DNA from: Balaenoptera acutorostrata
Lineage: Eukaryota; Chordata; Mammalia; Artiodactyla; Balaenopteridae
Length of the DNA: 64,000 bases
Direction of reading: 5' to 3'
NCBI RefSeq assembly: GCF_949987535.1
Contig: NC_080082.1
Coordinates: 43,091,874 to 43,155,873, forward strand
Shown here: positions 34,980 through 46,400 of the stretch, in pieces
How the letters are laid out: each line of letters begins with the position of its first letter
Position numbering within the stretch: position 1 is the first letter of the stretch
Notes under the pieces: model-generated
What the model was told of the DNA's origin: nothing
Database searches by the model: none
The model's input: the letters and a program-made list of their open reading frames with translations, nothing else
Position numbers and translations under genes: made by a program

Positions 34980-37900
34980 CTACTCCAAGGATTCAGGAAT
35001 GTTCAGCCCGATTTTTTGAGAACAGCTTTTCTGGCTCTGTCATGGATGAAACCAACTGGGAAAAGAGCCGTTCTAAGCTGGGGACCATGCTGTCTTACCC
35101 TAGTCTACACAGAAACAGCCTTCTGAGGGAGAGGAGCTGCTGGCGTTTGGTAGCACAATCTCCTATTCTGAAGAGAAACATTTCGTTGTAAGTGGGATGC
35201 ATCAGCCTTGCCAAATTTCTCAACTGGCTTTAAAGAAGGGCAGTCAGTTGGCAGACTTCCTTGAGGCCCTGCTTCCCAGGCTGGAAACTTTGCTTTCATT
35301 CCTTCGTTAGCACATTGGCTCAGGACGGCCTTACCCCAAGGATTCAGGGATGTGCAGCCTGATTACTTGAGATCAGCCCTTCTGGCTCTTTCATGGCTGA
35401 AACCAACTGTGAAAAGAGCCGTTCTAAGCTGGGCACCATGGTGTCTTACCCTAGTCTACACAGAAACAGCACTCTGAGGGAGAGGAGCTGCTGGCGTTTG
35501 GTAGCACAATCTCCTATTCTGAAGAGAAACATTTCGTTGTAAGCGGGTTGCATCAGCCTTGTCACATTTTCTCAACTGGCTTTAAAGAAGGGCAGTCAGT
35601 TGGCAGACTTCCTTGAGTCCCTGCGTCCCAGGCTGGAAACTTTGCTTTCATTCCTTAGTTAGCAAATTGGCTCAGGACGGCCTTACCCCAAGGATTCAGG
35701 GATGTGCAGCCCGATTACTTGAGATCAGCCCTTCTGGCTCTTTCATGGATGAAACCAACTGGGAAAAGAGCCGTTCTAAGCTGGGGACCATGGTGTCTTT
35801 CCCTAGTCTACACAGAAACAGCACTCTGAGGGAGAAGAGCTGCTGGCGTTTGGTAGCAAAATCTCTTATTCTGAAGAGAAACATTTCTTTGCAAGCGGGT
35901 TGCATCAGCCTTGCCACATTTTCTCAACTGGCTTTAAAGGAGGGCAGTCAATTGGCAAACTTCCTTGAGGCCCTGCTTCCCACGCTGTAAACTTTGCTTT
36001 CATTCCTTAGTTGGCACATTGGCTCAGGACTGCCTTACCACAAGGATTCAGGGATGTGCAGCCCGATTACTTGAGATCAGCCCTTCTGGCTCTTTCATGG
36101 ATGAAACCAACTGGGAAAAGAGCCATTCTAAGCTGGGGATCATGGTGTCTTTCCCTAGTCTACACAGAAAGAGCGCTCTGAGGAAGACGAGCTGCTGACG
36201 TTTGGTAGCAAAATCTCCTATTCTGAAGAGAAACATTTCGTTGTAAGCGGGTTGCATCAGCCTTGCCTCATTTTCACAAGTGGCTATAAAGGAGGGCAGT
36301 CAGTAGGCCTCACCCTTCAAGCCCACTCCAATTTCCTAGAGAAAACACCAGGCCTCGGTGTGCTTTCCTGTGGCAAGTAAACTTTGCTTTCTTTCCTTAG
36401 AGGGCACTTTGGCTCAGAACTGCCCTATCCCAAGGATTCTGGAATGTTCAGCCCGATTGTTTGAGAACAGCTTTTCTGGCTCTTTCATGGATGAAACCAA
36501 CTGGGAAAAGAGCCGTTCTAAGCTGGGGACCATGGTGTCAACCTAGTCTACCCAGAAACAGCACTCTGAGTGAAACGAGATGCTGGCATTTGTTAGCAAA
36601 TTCGCCTCTTCTGAAGAGAAACATTTCGTTGTAAGCTGTTGCATCAGCCTTGCCTCATTTTCACAAGTGGCTATAAAGGAGGGCAGTCAGTAGGCCTCAC
36701 CCTTCAAGCCTACTCCAATTTCCTAGAGAAAACACCAGGCCTCGGTGTGCTTTCCTGTGGCAAGTAAACTTTGCTTTCATTCCTTAGGGGGCACTTGCCT
36801 CAGAACTGGCCTATCCCAAGGATTCAGGAATGTTCAGCCCGATTGTTTGAGAACAGCTTTTCTGGCTCTTTCATGGATGAAACCAACTGGGAAAAGAGCC
36901 GTTCTAAGCTGGGGACCATGGTGTCTTTCCCTAGTCTACACAGAAACAGCACACTGAGGGAGAGGAGCTGCTGGCGTTTGGTAGCAAAATCTCCTATCCT
37001 GAAGAGAAACATTTCGTTGTAAGCGGGTTGCATCAGCCTTGCCTCATTTTCACAAGTGGCTATAAAGGAGGGCAGTCAGTAGGCCTCACCCTTCAAACCC
37101 ACTCCAATTTCCTAGAGAACACACCAGGCCTCGGTGTGCTTTCCTGTGGCAAGTAAACTTTGCTTTCATTCCTTAGGGGGCAATTTGGCTCAGAACTGGC
37201 CTATCCCAAGGATTCAGGAATGTTCAGCCCGATTGTTTGAGAACAGCTTTTCTGGCTCTTTCATGGATGAAACCACCTGGGAAAAGAGCCGTTCTAAGCT
37301 GGGGACCATGGTGTCTTTCCCTAGTCTACACAGAAACAGCACTCTGAGGGAGAAGAGCTGCTGGCGTTTGGTAGCAAAAACTCTTATTCTGAAGAGAAAC
37401 ATTTCTTTGCAAGCGGGTTGCATCAGCCTTGCCACATGTTCGCAACTGGCTTTAAAGAAGGGCAGTCAGTTGGCAGACTTCCTTGAGGCACTTCTTCCCA
37501 GGCTGGAAACTTTGCTTTCATTCCATATTTAGCACATTGGCTCAGGACGGCCTTACCACAAGGATTCAGGGATGTGCAGCCCGATTACTTGAGATCAGCC
37601 CTTCTGGCTCTTTCATGGATGAAACCAACTGGGAAAAGAGCCGTTCTAAGCTGGGGACCATGGTGTCTTTCCCTACTCTACACAGAAACAGCACTCTGAG
37701 GGAGACGAGCTGCTGGCGTTTGGTAGCAAAGTCTCCTATTCTGAAGAGAAACATTTCGTTGTAAGCGGGTTGCATCAGCCTTGTCACATTTTCTGAACTG
37801 GCTTTAAAGAAGGGCAGTCAGTTGGCAGACTTACTTGAGGCCCTGCTTCCCAGGCTGGAAACTTTGCTTTCATTCCATAGTTAGCACATTGGCTCAGGAC

Positions 37901-38680
37901 GGCCTTACCACAAGGATTCAGGGATGTGCAGCCCGATTACTTGAGATCAGCCCTTCTGGCTCTTTCATGGATGAAACCAACTGGGAAAAGAGCCATTCTA
38001 AGCTGGGGATCATGGTGTCTTTCCCTAGTCTACACAGAAAGAGCGCTCTGAGGGAGACGAGCTGCTGACGTTTGGTAGCAAAATCTCCTATTCTGAAGAG
38101 AAACATTTCGTTGTAAGCGGGTTGCATCAGCCTTGCCTCATTTTCACAAGTGGCTATAAAGGAGGGCAGTCAGTAGGCCTCACCCTTCAAGCCCACTCCA
38201 ATTTCCTAGAGAAAACACCAGGCCTCGGTGTGCTTTCCTGTGGCAAGTAAACTTTGCTTTCTTTCCTTAGAGGGCACTTTGGCTCAGAACTGCCCTATCC
38301 CAAGGATTCTGGAATGTTCAGCCCGATTGTTTGAGAACAGCTTTTCTGGCTCTTTCATGGATGAAACCAACTGGGAAAAGAGCCGTTCTAAGCTGGGGAC
38401 CATGGTGTCAACCTAATCTACCCAGAAACAGCACTCTGAGTGAAACGAGATGCTGGCATTTGTTAGCAAATTCGCCTCTTCTGAAGAGAAACATTTCGTT
38501 GTAAGCGGTTGCATCAGCCTTGCCTCATTTTCACAAGTGGCTATAAAGGAGGGCAGTCAGTAGGCCTCACCCTTCAAGCCTACTCCAATTTCCTAGAGAA
38601 AACACCAGGCCTCGGTGTGCTTTCCTGTGGCAAGTAAACTTTGCTTTCATTCCTTAGGGGGCACTTGCCTCAGAACTGGC
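34980..38680 (+). repeat. 3,701-bp tandem duplication, copy 1
   Basis: Ten monomers, directly followed by a second copy. All translated frames compared across the block are identical, and the one mismatch I found is 38416 (A) against 42117 (G). Intact boxes at 35532, 36236, 37012, 37754 and 38106 reappear at +3,701. A nested five-monomer period of 1,870 bp is visible inside (36,358 and 38,228). Confidence 0.92.
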
Positions 38681-41600
38681 CTACTCCAAGGATTCAGGAA
38701 TGTTCAGCCCGATTTTTTGAGAACAGCTTTTCTGGCTCTGTCATGGATGAAACCAACTGGGAAAAGAGCCGTTCTAAGCTGGGGACCATGCTGTCTTACC
38801 CTAGTCTACACAGAAACAGCCTTCTGAGGGAGAGGAGCTGCTGGCGTTTGGTAGCACAATCTCCTATTCTGAAGAGAAACATTTCGTTGTAAGTGGGATG
38901 CATCAGCCTTGCCAAATTTCTCAACTGGCTTTAAAGAAGGGCAGTCAGTTGGCAGACTTCCTTGAGGCCCTGCTTCCCAGGCTGGAAACTTTGCTTTCAT
39001 TCCTTCGTTAGCACATTGGCTCAGGACGGCCTTACCCCAAGGATTCAGGGATGTGCAGCCTGATTACTTGAGATCAGCCCTTCTGGCTCTTTCATGGCTG
39101 AAACCAACTGTGAAAAGAGCCGTTCTAAGCTGGGCACCATGGTGTCTTACCCTAGTCTACACAGAAACAGCACTCTGAGGGAGAGGAGCTGCTGGCGTTT
39201 GGTAGCACAATCTCCTATTCTGAAGAGAAACATTTCGTTGTAAGCGGGTTGCATCAGCCTTGTCACATTTTCTCAACTGGCTTTAAAGAAGGGCAGTCAG
39301 TTGGCAGACTTCCTTGAGTCCCTGCGTCCCAGGCTGGAAACTTTGCTTTCATTCCTTAGTTAGCAAATTGGCTCAGGACGGCCTTACCCCAAGGATTCAG
39401 GGATGTGCAGCCCGATTACTTGAGATCAGCCCTTCTGGCTCTTTCATGGATGAAACCAACTGGGAAAAGAGCCGTTCTAAGCTGGGGACCATGGTGTCTT
39501 TCCCTAGTCTACACAGAAACAGCACTCTGAGGGAGAAGAGCTGCTGGCGTTTGGTAGCAAAATCTCTTATTCTGAAGAGAAACATTTCTTTGCAAGCGGG
39601 TTGCATCAGCCTTGCCACATTTTCTCAACTGGCTTTAAAGGAGGGCAGTCAATTGGCAAACTTCCTTGAGGCCCTGCTTCCCACGCTGTAAACTTTGCTT
39701 TCATTCCTTAGTTGGCACATTGGCTCAGGACTGCCTTACCACAAGGATTCAGGGATGTGCAGCCCGATTACTTGAGATCAGCCCTTCTGGCTCTTTCATG
39801 GATGAAACCAACTGGGAAAAGAGCCATTCTAAGCTGGGGATCATGGTGTCTTTCCCTAGTCTACACAGAAAGAGCGCTCTGAGGAAGACGAGCTGCTGAC
39901 GTTTGGTAGCAAAATCTCCTATTCTGAAGAGAAACATTTCGTTGTAAGCGGGTTGCATCAGCCTTGCCTCATTTTCACAAGTGGCTATAAAGGAGGGCAG
40001 TCAGTAGGCCTCACCCTTCAAGCCCACTCCAATTTCCTAGAGAAAACACCAGGCCTCGGTGTGCTTTCCTGTGGCAAGTAAACTTTGCTTTCTTTCCTTA
40101 GAGGGCACTTTGGCTCAGAACTGCCCTATCCCAAGGATTCTGGAATGTTCAGCCCGATTGTTTGAGAACAGCTTTTCTGGCTCTTTCATGGATGAAACCA
40201 ACTGGGAAAAGAGCCGTTCTAAGCTGGGGACCATGGTGTCAACCTAGTCTACCCAGAAACAGCACTCTGAGTGAAACGAGATGCTGGCATTTGTTAGCAA
40301 ATTCGCCTCTTCTGAAGAGAAACATTTCGTTGTAAGCTGTTGCATCAGCCTTGCCTCATTTTCACAAGTGGCTATAAAGGAGGGCAGTCAGTAGGCCTCA
40401 CCCTTCAAGCCTACTCCAATTTCCTAGAGAAAACACCAGGCCTCGGTGTGCTTTCCTGTGGCAAGTAAACTTTGCTTTCATTCCTTAGGGGGCACTTGCC
40501 TCAGAACTGGCCTATCCCAAGGATTCAGGAATGTTCAGCCCGATTGTTTGAGAACAGCTTTTCTGGCTCTTTCATGGATGAAACCAACTGGGAAAAGAGC
40601 CGTTCTAAGCTGGGGACCATGGTGTCTTTCCCTAGTCTACACAGAAACAGCACACTGAGGGAGAGGAGCTGCTGGCGTTTGGTAGCAAAATCTCCTATCC
40701 TGAAGAGAAACATTTCGTTGTAAGCGGGTTGCATCAGCCTTGCCTCATTTTCACAAGTGGCTATAAAGGAGGGCAGTCAGTAGGCCTCACCCTTCAAACC
40801 CACTCCAATTTCCTAGAGAACACACCAGGCCTCGGTGTGCTTTCCTGTGGCAAGTAAACTTTGCTTTCATTCCTTAGGGGGCAATTTGGCTCAGAACTGG
40901 CCTATCCCAAGGATTCAGGAATGTTCAGCCCGATTGTTTGAGAACAGCTTTTCTGGCTCTTTCATGGATGAAACCACCTGGGAAAAGAGCCGTTCTAAGC
41001 TGGGGACCATGGTGTCTTTCCCTAGTCTACACAGAAACAGCACTCTGAGGGAGAAGAGCTGCTGGCGTTTGGTAGCAAAAACTCTTATTCTGAAGAGAAA
41101 CATTTCTTTGCAAGCGGGTTGCATCAGCCTTGCCACATGTTCGCAACTGGCTTTAAAGAAGGGCAGTCAGTTGGCAGACTTCCTTGAGGCACTTCTTCCC
41201 AGGCTGGAAACTTTGCTTTCATTCCATATTTAGCACATTGGCTCAGGACGGCCTTACCACAAGGATTCAGGGATGTGCAGCCCGATTACTTGAGATCAGC
41301 CCTTCTGGCTCTTTCATGGATGAAACCAACTGGGAAAAGAGCCGTTCTAAGCTGGGGACCATGGTGTCTTTCCCTACTCTACACAGAAACAGCACTCTGA
41401 GGGAGACGAGCTGCTGGCGTTTGGTAGCAAAGTCTCCTATTCTGAAGAGAAACATTTCGTTGTAAGCGGGTTGCATCAGCCTTGTCACATTTTCTGAACT
41501 GGCTTTAAAGAAGGGCAGTCAGTTGGCAGACTTACTTGAGGCCCTGCTTCCCAGGCTGGAAACTTTGCTTTCATTCCATAGTTAGCACATTGGCTCAGGA

Positions 41601-42381
41601 CGGCCTTACCACAAGGATTCAGGGATGTGCAGCCCGATTACTTGAGATCAGCCCTTCTGGCTCTTTCATGGATGAAACCAACTGGGAAAAGAGCCATTCT
41701 AAGCTGGGGATCATGGTGTCTTTCCCTAGTCTACACAGAAAGAGCGCTCTGAGGGAGACGAGCTGCTGACGTTTGGTAGCAAAATCTCCTATTCTGAAGA
41801 GAAACATTTCGTTGTAAGCGGGTTGCATCAGCCTTGCCTCATTTTCACAAGTGGCTATAAAGGAGGGCAGTCAGTAGGCCTCACCCTTCAAGCCCACTCC
41901 AATTTCCTAGAGAAAACACCAGGCCTCGGTGTGCTTTCCTGTGGCAAGTAAACTTTGCTTTCTTTCCTTAGAGGGCACTTTGGCTCAGAACTGCCCTATC
42001 CCAAGGATTCTGGAATGTTCAGCCCGATTGTTTGAGAACAGCTTTTCTGGCTCTTTCATGGATGAAACCAACTGGGAAAAGAGCCGTTCTAAGCTGGGGA
42101 CCATGGTGTCAACCTAGTCTACCCAGAAACAGCACTCTGAGTGAAACGAGATGCTGGCATTTGTTAGCAAATTCGCCTCTTCTGAAGAGAAACATTTCGT
42201 TGTAAGCGGTTGCATCAGCCTTGCCTCATTTTCACAAGTGGCTATAAAGGAGGGCAGTCAGTAGGCCTCACCCTTCAAGCCTACTCCAATTTCCTAGAGA
42301 AAACACCAGGCCTCGGTGTGCTTTCCTGTGGCAAGTAAACTTTGCTTTCATTCCTTAGGGGGCACTTGCCTCAGAACTGGC
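38681..42381 (+). repeat. 3,701-bp tandem duplication, copy 2
   Basis: Second copy, with intact boxes at 39233, 39937, 40713, 41455 and 41807. The left edge is set by CTACTCCAAGG (38,681 and 34,980). The right edge is where this copy continues TATCCCAAGG at 42,383 instead. Confidence 0.92.
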
Positions 42382-43430
42382 CTATCCCAAGGATTCAGGA
42401 ATGTTCAGCCCGATTGTTTGAGAACAGCTTTTCTGGCTCTTTCATGGATGAAACCAACTGGGAAAAGAGCCGTTCTAAGCTGGGGACCATGGTGTCTTTC
42501 CCTAGTCTACACAGAAACAGCACTCTGAGGGAGAGGAGCTGCTGGCGTTTGGTAGCAAAATCTCCTATCCTGAAGAGAAACATTTCGTTGTAAGCGGGTT
42601 GCATCAGCCTTGCCTCATTTTCACAAGTGGCTATAAAGGAGGGCAGTCAGTAGGCCTCACCCTTCAAACCCACTCCAATTTCCTAGAGAACACACCAGGC
42701 CTCGGTGTGCTTTCCTGTGGCAAGTAAACTTTGCTTTCATTCCTTAGGGGGCAATTTGGCTCAGAACTGGCCTATCCCAAGGATTCAGGAATGTTCAGCC
42801 CGATTGTTTGAGAACAGCTTTTCTGGCTCTTTCATGGATGAAACCAACTGGGAAAAGAGCCGTTCTAAGCTGGGGACCATGGTGTCTTTCCCTAGTCTAC
42901 ACAGAAACAGCACTCTGAGGGAGAAGAGCTGCTGGCGTTTGGTAGCAAAAAGTCTTATTCTGAAGAGAAACATTTCTTTGCAAGCGGGTTGCATCAGCCT
43001 TGCCACATGTTCGCAACTGGCTTTAAAGAAGGGCAGTCAGTTGGCAGACTTCCTTGAGGCACTTCTTCCCAGGCTGGAAACTTTGCTTTCATTCCATATT
43101 TAGCACATTGGCTCAGGACGGCCTTACCACAAGGATTCAGGGATGTGCAGCCCGATTACTTGAGATCAGCCCTTCTGGCTCTTTCATGGATGAAACCAAC
43201 TGGGAAAAGAGCCGTTCTAAGCTGGGGACCATGGTGTCAACCTAGTCTACCCAGAAACAGCACTCTGAGTGAAACGAGATGCTGGCATTTGTTAGCAAAT
43301 TCGCCTCTTCTGAAGAGAAACATTTCGTTGTAAGCGGTTGCATCAGCCTTGCCTCATTTTCACAAGTGGCTATAAAGGAGGGCAGTCAGTAGGCCTCACC
43401 CTTCAAGCCTACTCCAATTTCCTAGAGAAA
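42382..43430 (+). repeat. Partial further copy of the 1,870-bp sub-repeat
   Basis: Monomers at 42,316, 42,705 and 43,054 match those at 40,446, 40,835 and 41,184 (offset 1,870). The phase then changes at 43,238, where GGTGTCAACC is reached one monomer early. One intact box is at 42583. The monomer at about 43,230-43,340 has the 1-bp-deleted box TTTCGTTGTAAGCGGTT. Confidence 0.83.
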
Positions 43431-46400
43431 ACACTAGGTCACGGTGTGCTTTCCTGTGGCAAGTAAACTTTGCTTTCATTCCTTAGGGGGCACTTTGGCT
43501 CAGAACTGCCCTACCCCAAGGATTCAGGAATGTTCATCCCGATTGTTTGAGAACAGCTTTTCTGGCTCTTTCATGGATGAAACCAACTGGGAAAAGAGCC
43601 GTCCTAAGCTGGAGACCATTGTGTCTTTCCCTAGTCTACACAGAAACAGCACTCTGAGTGAAACGAGCTGCTGGCATTTGGAAGCAAATCTCCTATTCTG
43701 AAGAGAAACATTTCGTTGTAAGCGGGTTGTATCAGCCTTGCCACGTTTTCTCAACTGGGTATAAAGGAGGGCAGTCAGTAGTCCTCACCCTTCAAACCTA
43801 CTCCAATTTCATAGAGGAAACACCAAGCCTCGGTATGGTCTCCTGTGGCAAGGAAACTTTGCTTTCATTCCTTAGGTGGCACATTGGCTCAGAACTGCCC
43901 TACCCCAAGGATTCAGGGATGTGCAGCCCGATTACTTGAGATCAGCCCTTCTGGCTCTTTCATGGCTGAAACCAACTGGGAATAGAGCCGTTCTAAGCTG
44001 GTGACCATGGTGTCTTACCCTAGTCTACACAGAAACAGCACTCTGAGGGAGAGGAGCTGCTGGTGTTTGGTAGCACAATCTCCTATTCTGAAGAGAAACA
44101 TTTCGTTGTAAGCGGGTTGCATCAGCCTTGCCTCATTTTCCCAAGTGGCTATAAAGGAGGGCAGTCAGTAGGCCTCACCCTTCAAGCCTACTCCAATTTC
44201 CTAGAGAAAACACCAGGCCTCGGTGTGCTTTCCTGTGGCAAGTAAACTTTGCTTTCATTCCTTAGGGGGCACTTTGGCTCAGAACTGGCCGATCCCAAGG
44301 ATTCAGGAATGTTCAGCCCGATTGTTTGAGAACAGCATTTCTGGCTCTTTCATGGATGAAACCAACTGGGAAAAGAGCCGTTCTAAGCTGGGGACCATGG
44401 TGTCTTTCCCTAGTCTACACAGAAACAGCACTCTGAGGGAGAGGAGCTGCTGGCGTTTGGTAGCAAAATCTCCTATTCTGAAGAGAAACATTTCTTTGCA
44501 AGTGGGTTGCATCAGCCTTGCCACATTTTCTCAACTGGCTTTAAAGGAGGGCAGTCAATTGGCAAACTGCCTTGAGGCCCTGCTTCCCAGGCTGGAAACT
44601 TTGCTTTCATTCCTTAGTTGGCACATTGGCTCAGGACTGCATTACCCCAAAGATTCAGGGATGTGCAGCCCGATTACTTGAGATCAGCCCTTCTGGCTCT
44701 TTCATGGATGAAACCCACTGGGAAAAGAGCCGTTCTAAGCTGGGGACCATGGTGTCTTACCCTAGTCTACACAGAAACAGCACTCTGAGGGAGAGGAGCT
44801 GCTGGCGTTTGGTAGCACAATCTCCTATTCTGAAGAGAAACATTTCGTTGTAAGTGGGATGCATCAGCCTTGCCACATTTTCTCAACTGGCTTTAAAGAA
44901 GGGCAGTCAGTTGGCAGACTTCCTTGAGGCCCTGCTTCCCAGGCTGGAAACTTTGCTTTCATTCCTTCGTTAGCACATTGGCTCAGGACGGCCTTACCCC
45001 AAGGATTCAGGGATGTGCAGCCCGATTACTTGAGATCAGCCCTTCTGGCTCTTTCATGGCTGAAACCAACTGGGAAAAGAGCCGTTCTAAGCTGGGGACC
45101 ATGGTGTCTTACCCTAGTCTACACAGAAACAGCACTCTGAGGGAGAGGACCTGCTGGTGTTTGGTAGCACAATCTCCTATTCTGAAGGAAACATTTCGTT
45201 GTAAGCGGGTTGCATCAGCCTTGTCACATTTTTTAACTGGCTTTAAAGAAGGGCAGTCAGGTGGCAGACTTCCTTGAGGCCCTGCTTCCCAGGCTGGAAA
45301 TTTTACTTTCATTCCTTAGTTAGCACATTGGCTCAGGACGGCCTTACCCCAAGGATTCAGGGATGTGCAGCCCGATTACTTGAGATCAGCCCTTCCGGCT
45401 CTTTCATGGATGAAACCACCTGGGAAAAGAGCCGTTCTTAGCTGGGGACCATGGTGTCTTTCCCTAGTCTACACAGAAACAGCACTCTGAGTGAAACGAG
45501 ATGCTGGCGTTTGGTAGCAAAATCTCCTATTCTGAAGAGAAACATTTCCTTGTAAGCGGGTTGCCTCAGCCTTGCCTCATTTTCACAAGTGGCTATAAAG
45601 GAGGGCAGTCAGTAGGCCTCACCCTTCAAGCCCACTCCAATTTCCTAGAGAAAACACCAGGCCTCGGTGTGCTTTCCTGTGGCAAGTAAACTTTGCTTTC
45701 ATTCCTTAGAGGGCACTTTGGCTCAGAACTGCCCTATCCCAAGGATTCTGGAATGTTCAGCCCGATTGTTTGAGAACAGCTTTTCTGGCTCTTTCATGGC
45801 TGAAACCAACTGGGAAAAGTGCCGTTCTAAGCAGGGGACCATGGTGTCTTTCCCTAGTCTACACAGAAACAGCGCTCTGAGGGAAACGAGCTTCTGGAAT
45901 TTGGTAGCAAAATCTGCTATGTGAAGAGCAACATTTCGCTGTAAGTGGGTTGCATCAGCCTTGCTACATTTTCTCAACTGGCTTTAAAGTAGGGTAGTCA
46001 TTTGGCAAACTTACTTGAGGCCCTGCTTCGCAGGCTGGAAATTTTGCTTTCATTCCTTAGGTAGCACATTGGCTCAGGACGGCCTTACCCCAAGGATTCA
46101 GGGTTGTGCAGCCCGATTACTTGAGATCAGCCCTTCTGGCTCTTTCATGGATGAAACCAACTGGGAAAAGAGCCATTCTAAGCTGGGGACCATGGTGTCT
46201 TTCCCTACTCTACACAGAAAGAGCGCTCTGAGGGAGACGAGCTGCTGACGTTTGGTAGCAAAATCTCCTATTCTGAAGAGAAACATTTCGTTGTAAGCGG
46301 GTTGCATCAGCCTTGCCTCATTTTCACAAGTGGCTATAAAGGAGGGCAGTCAGTAGGCCTCACCCTTCAAGCCCACTCCAATTTCCTAGAGAAAACACCA

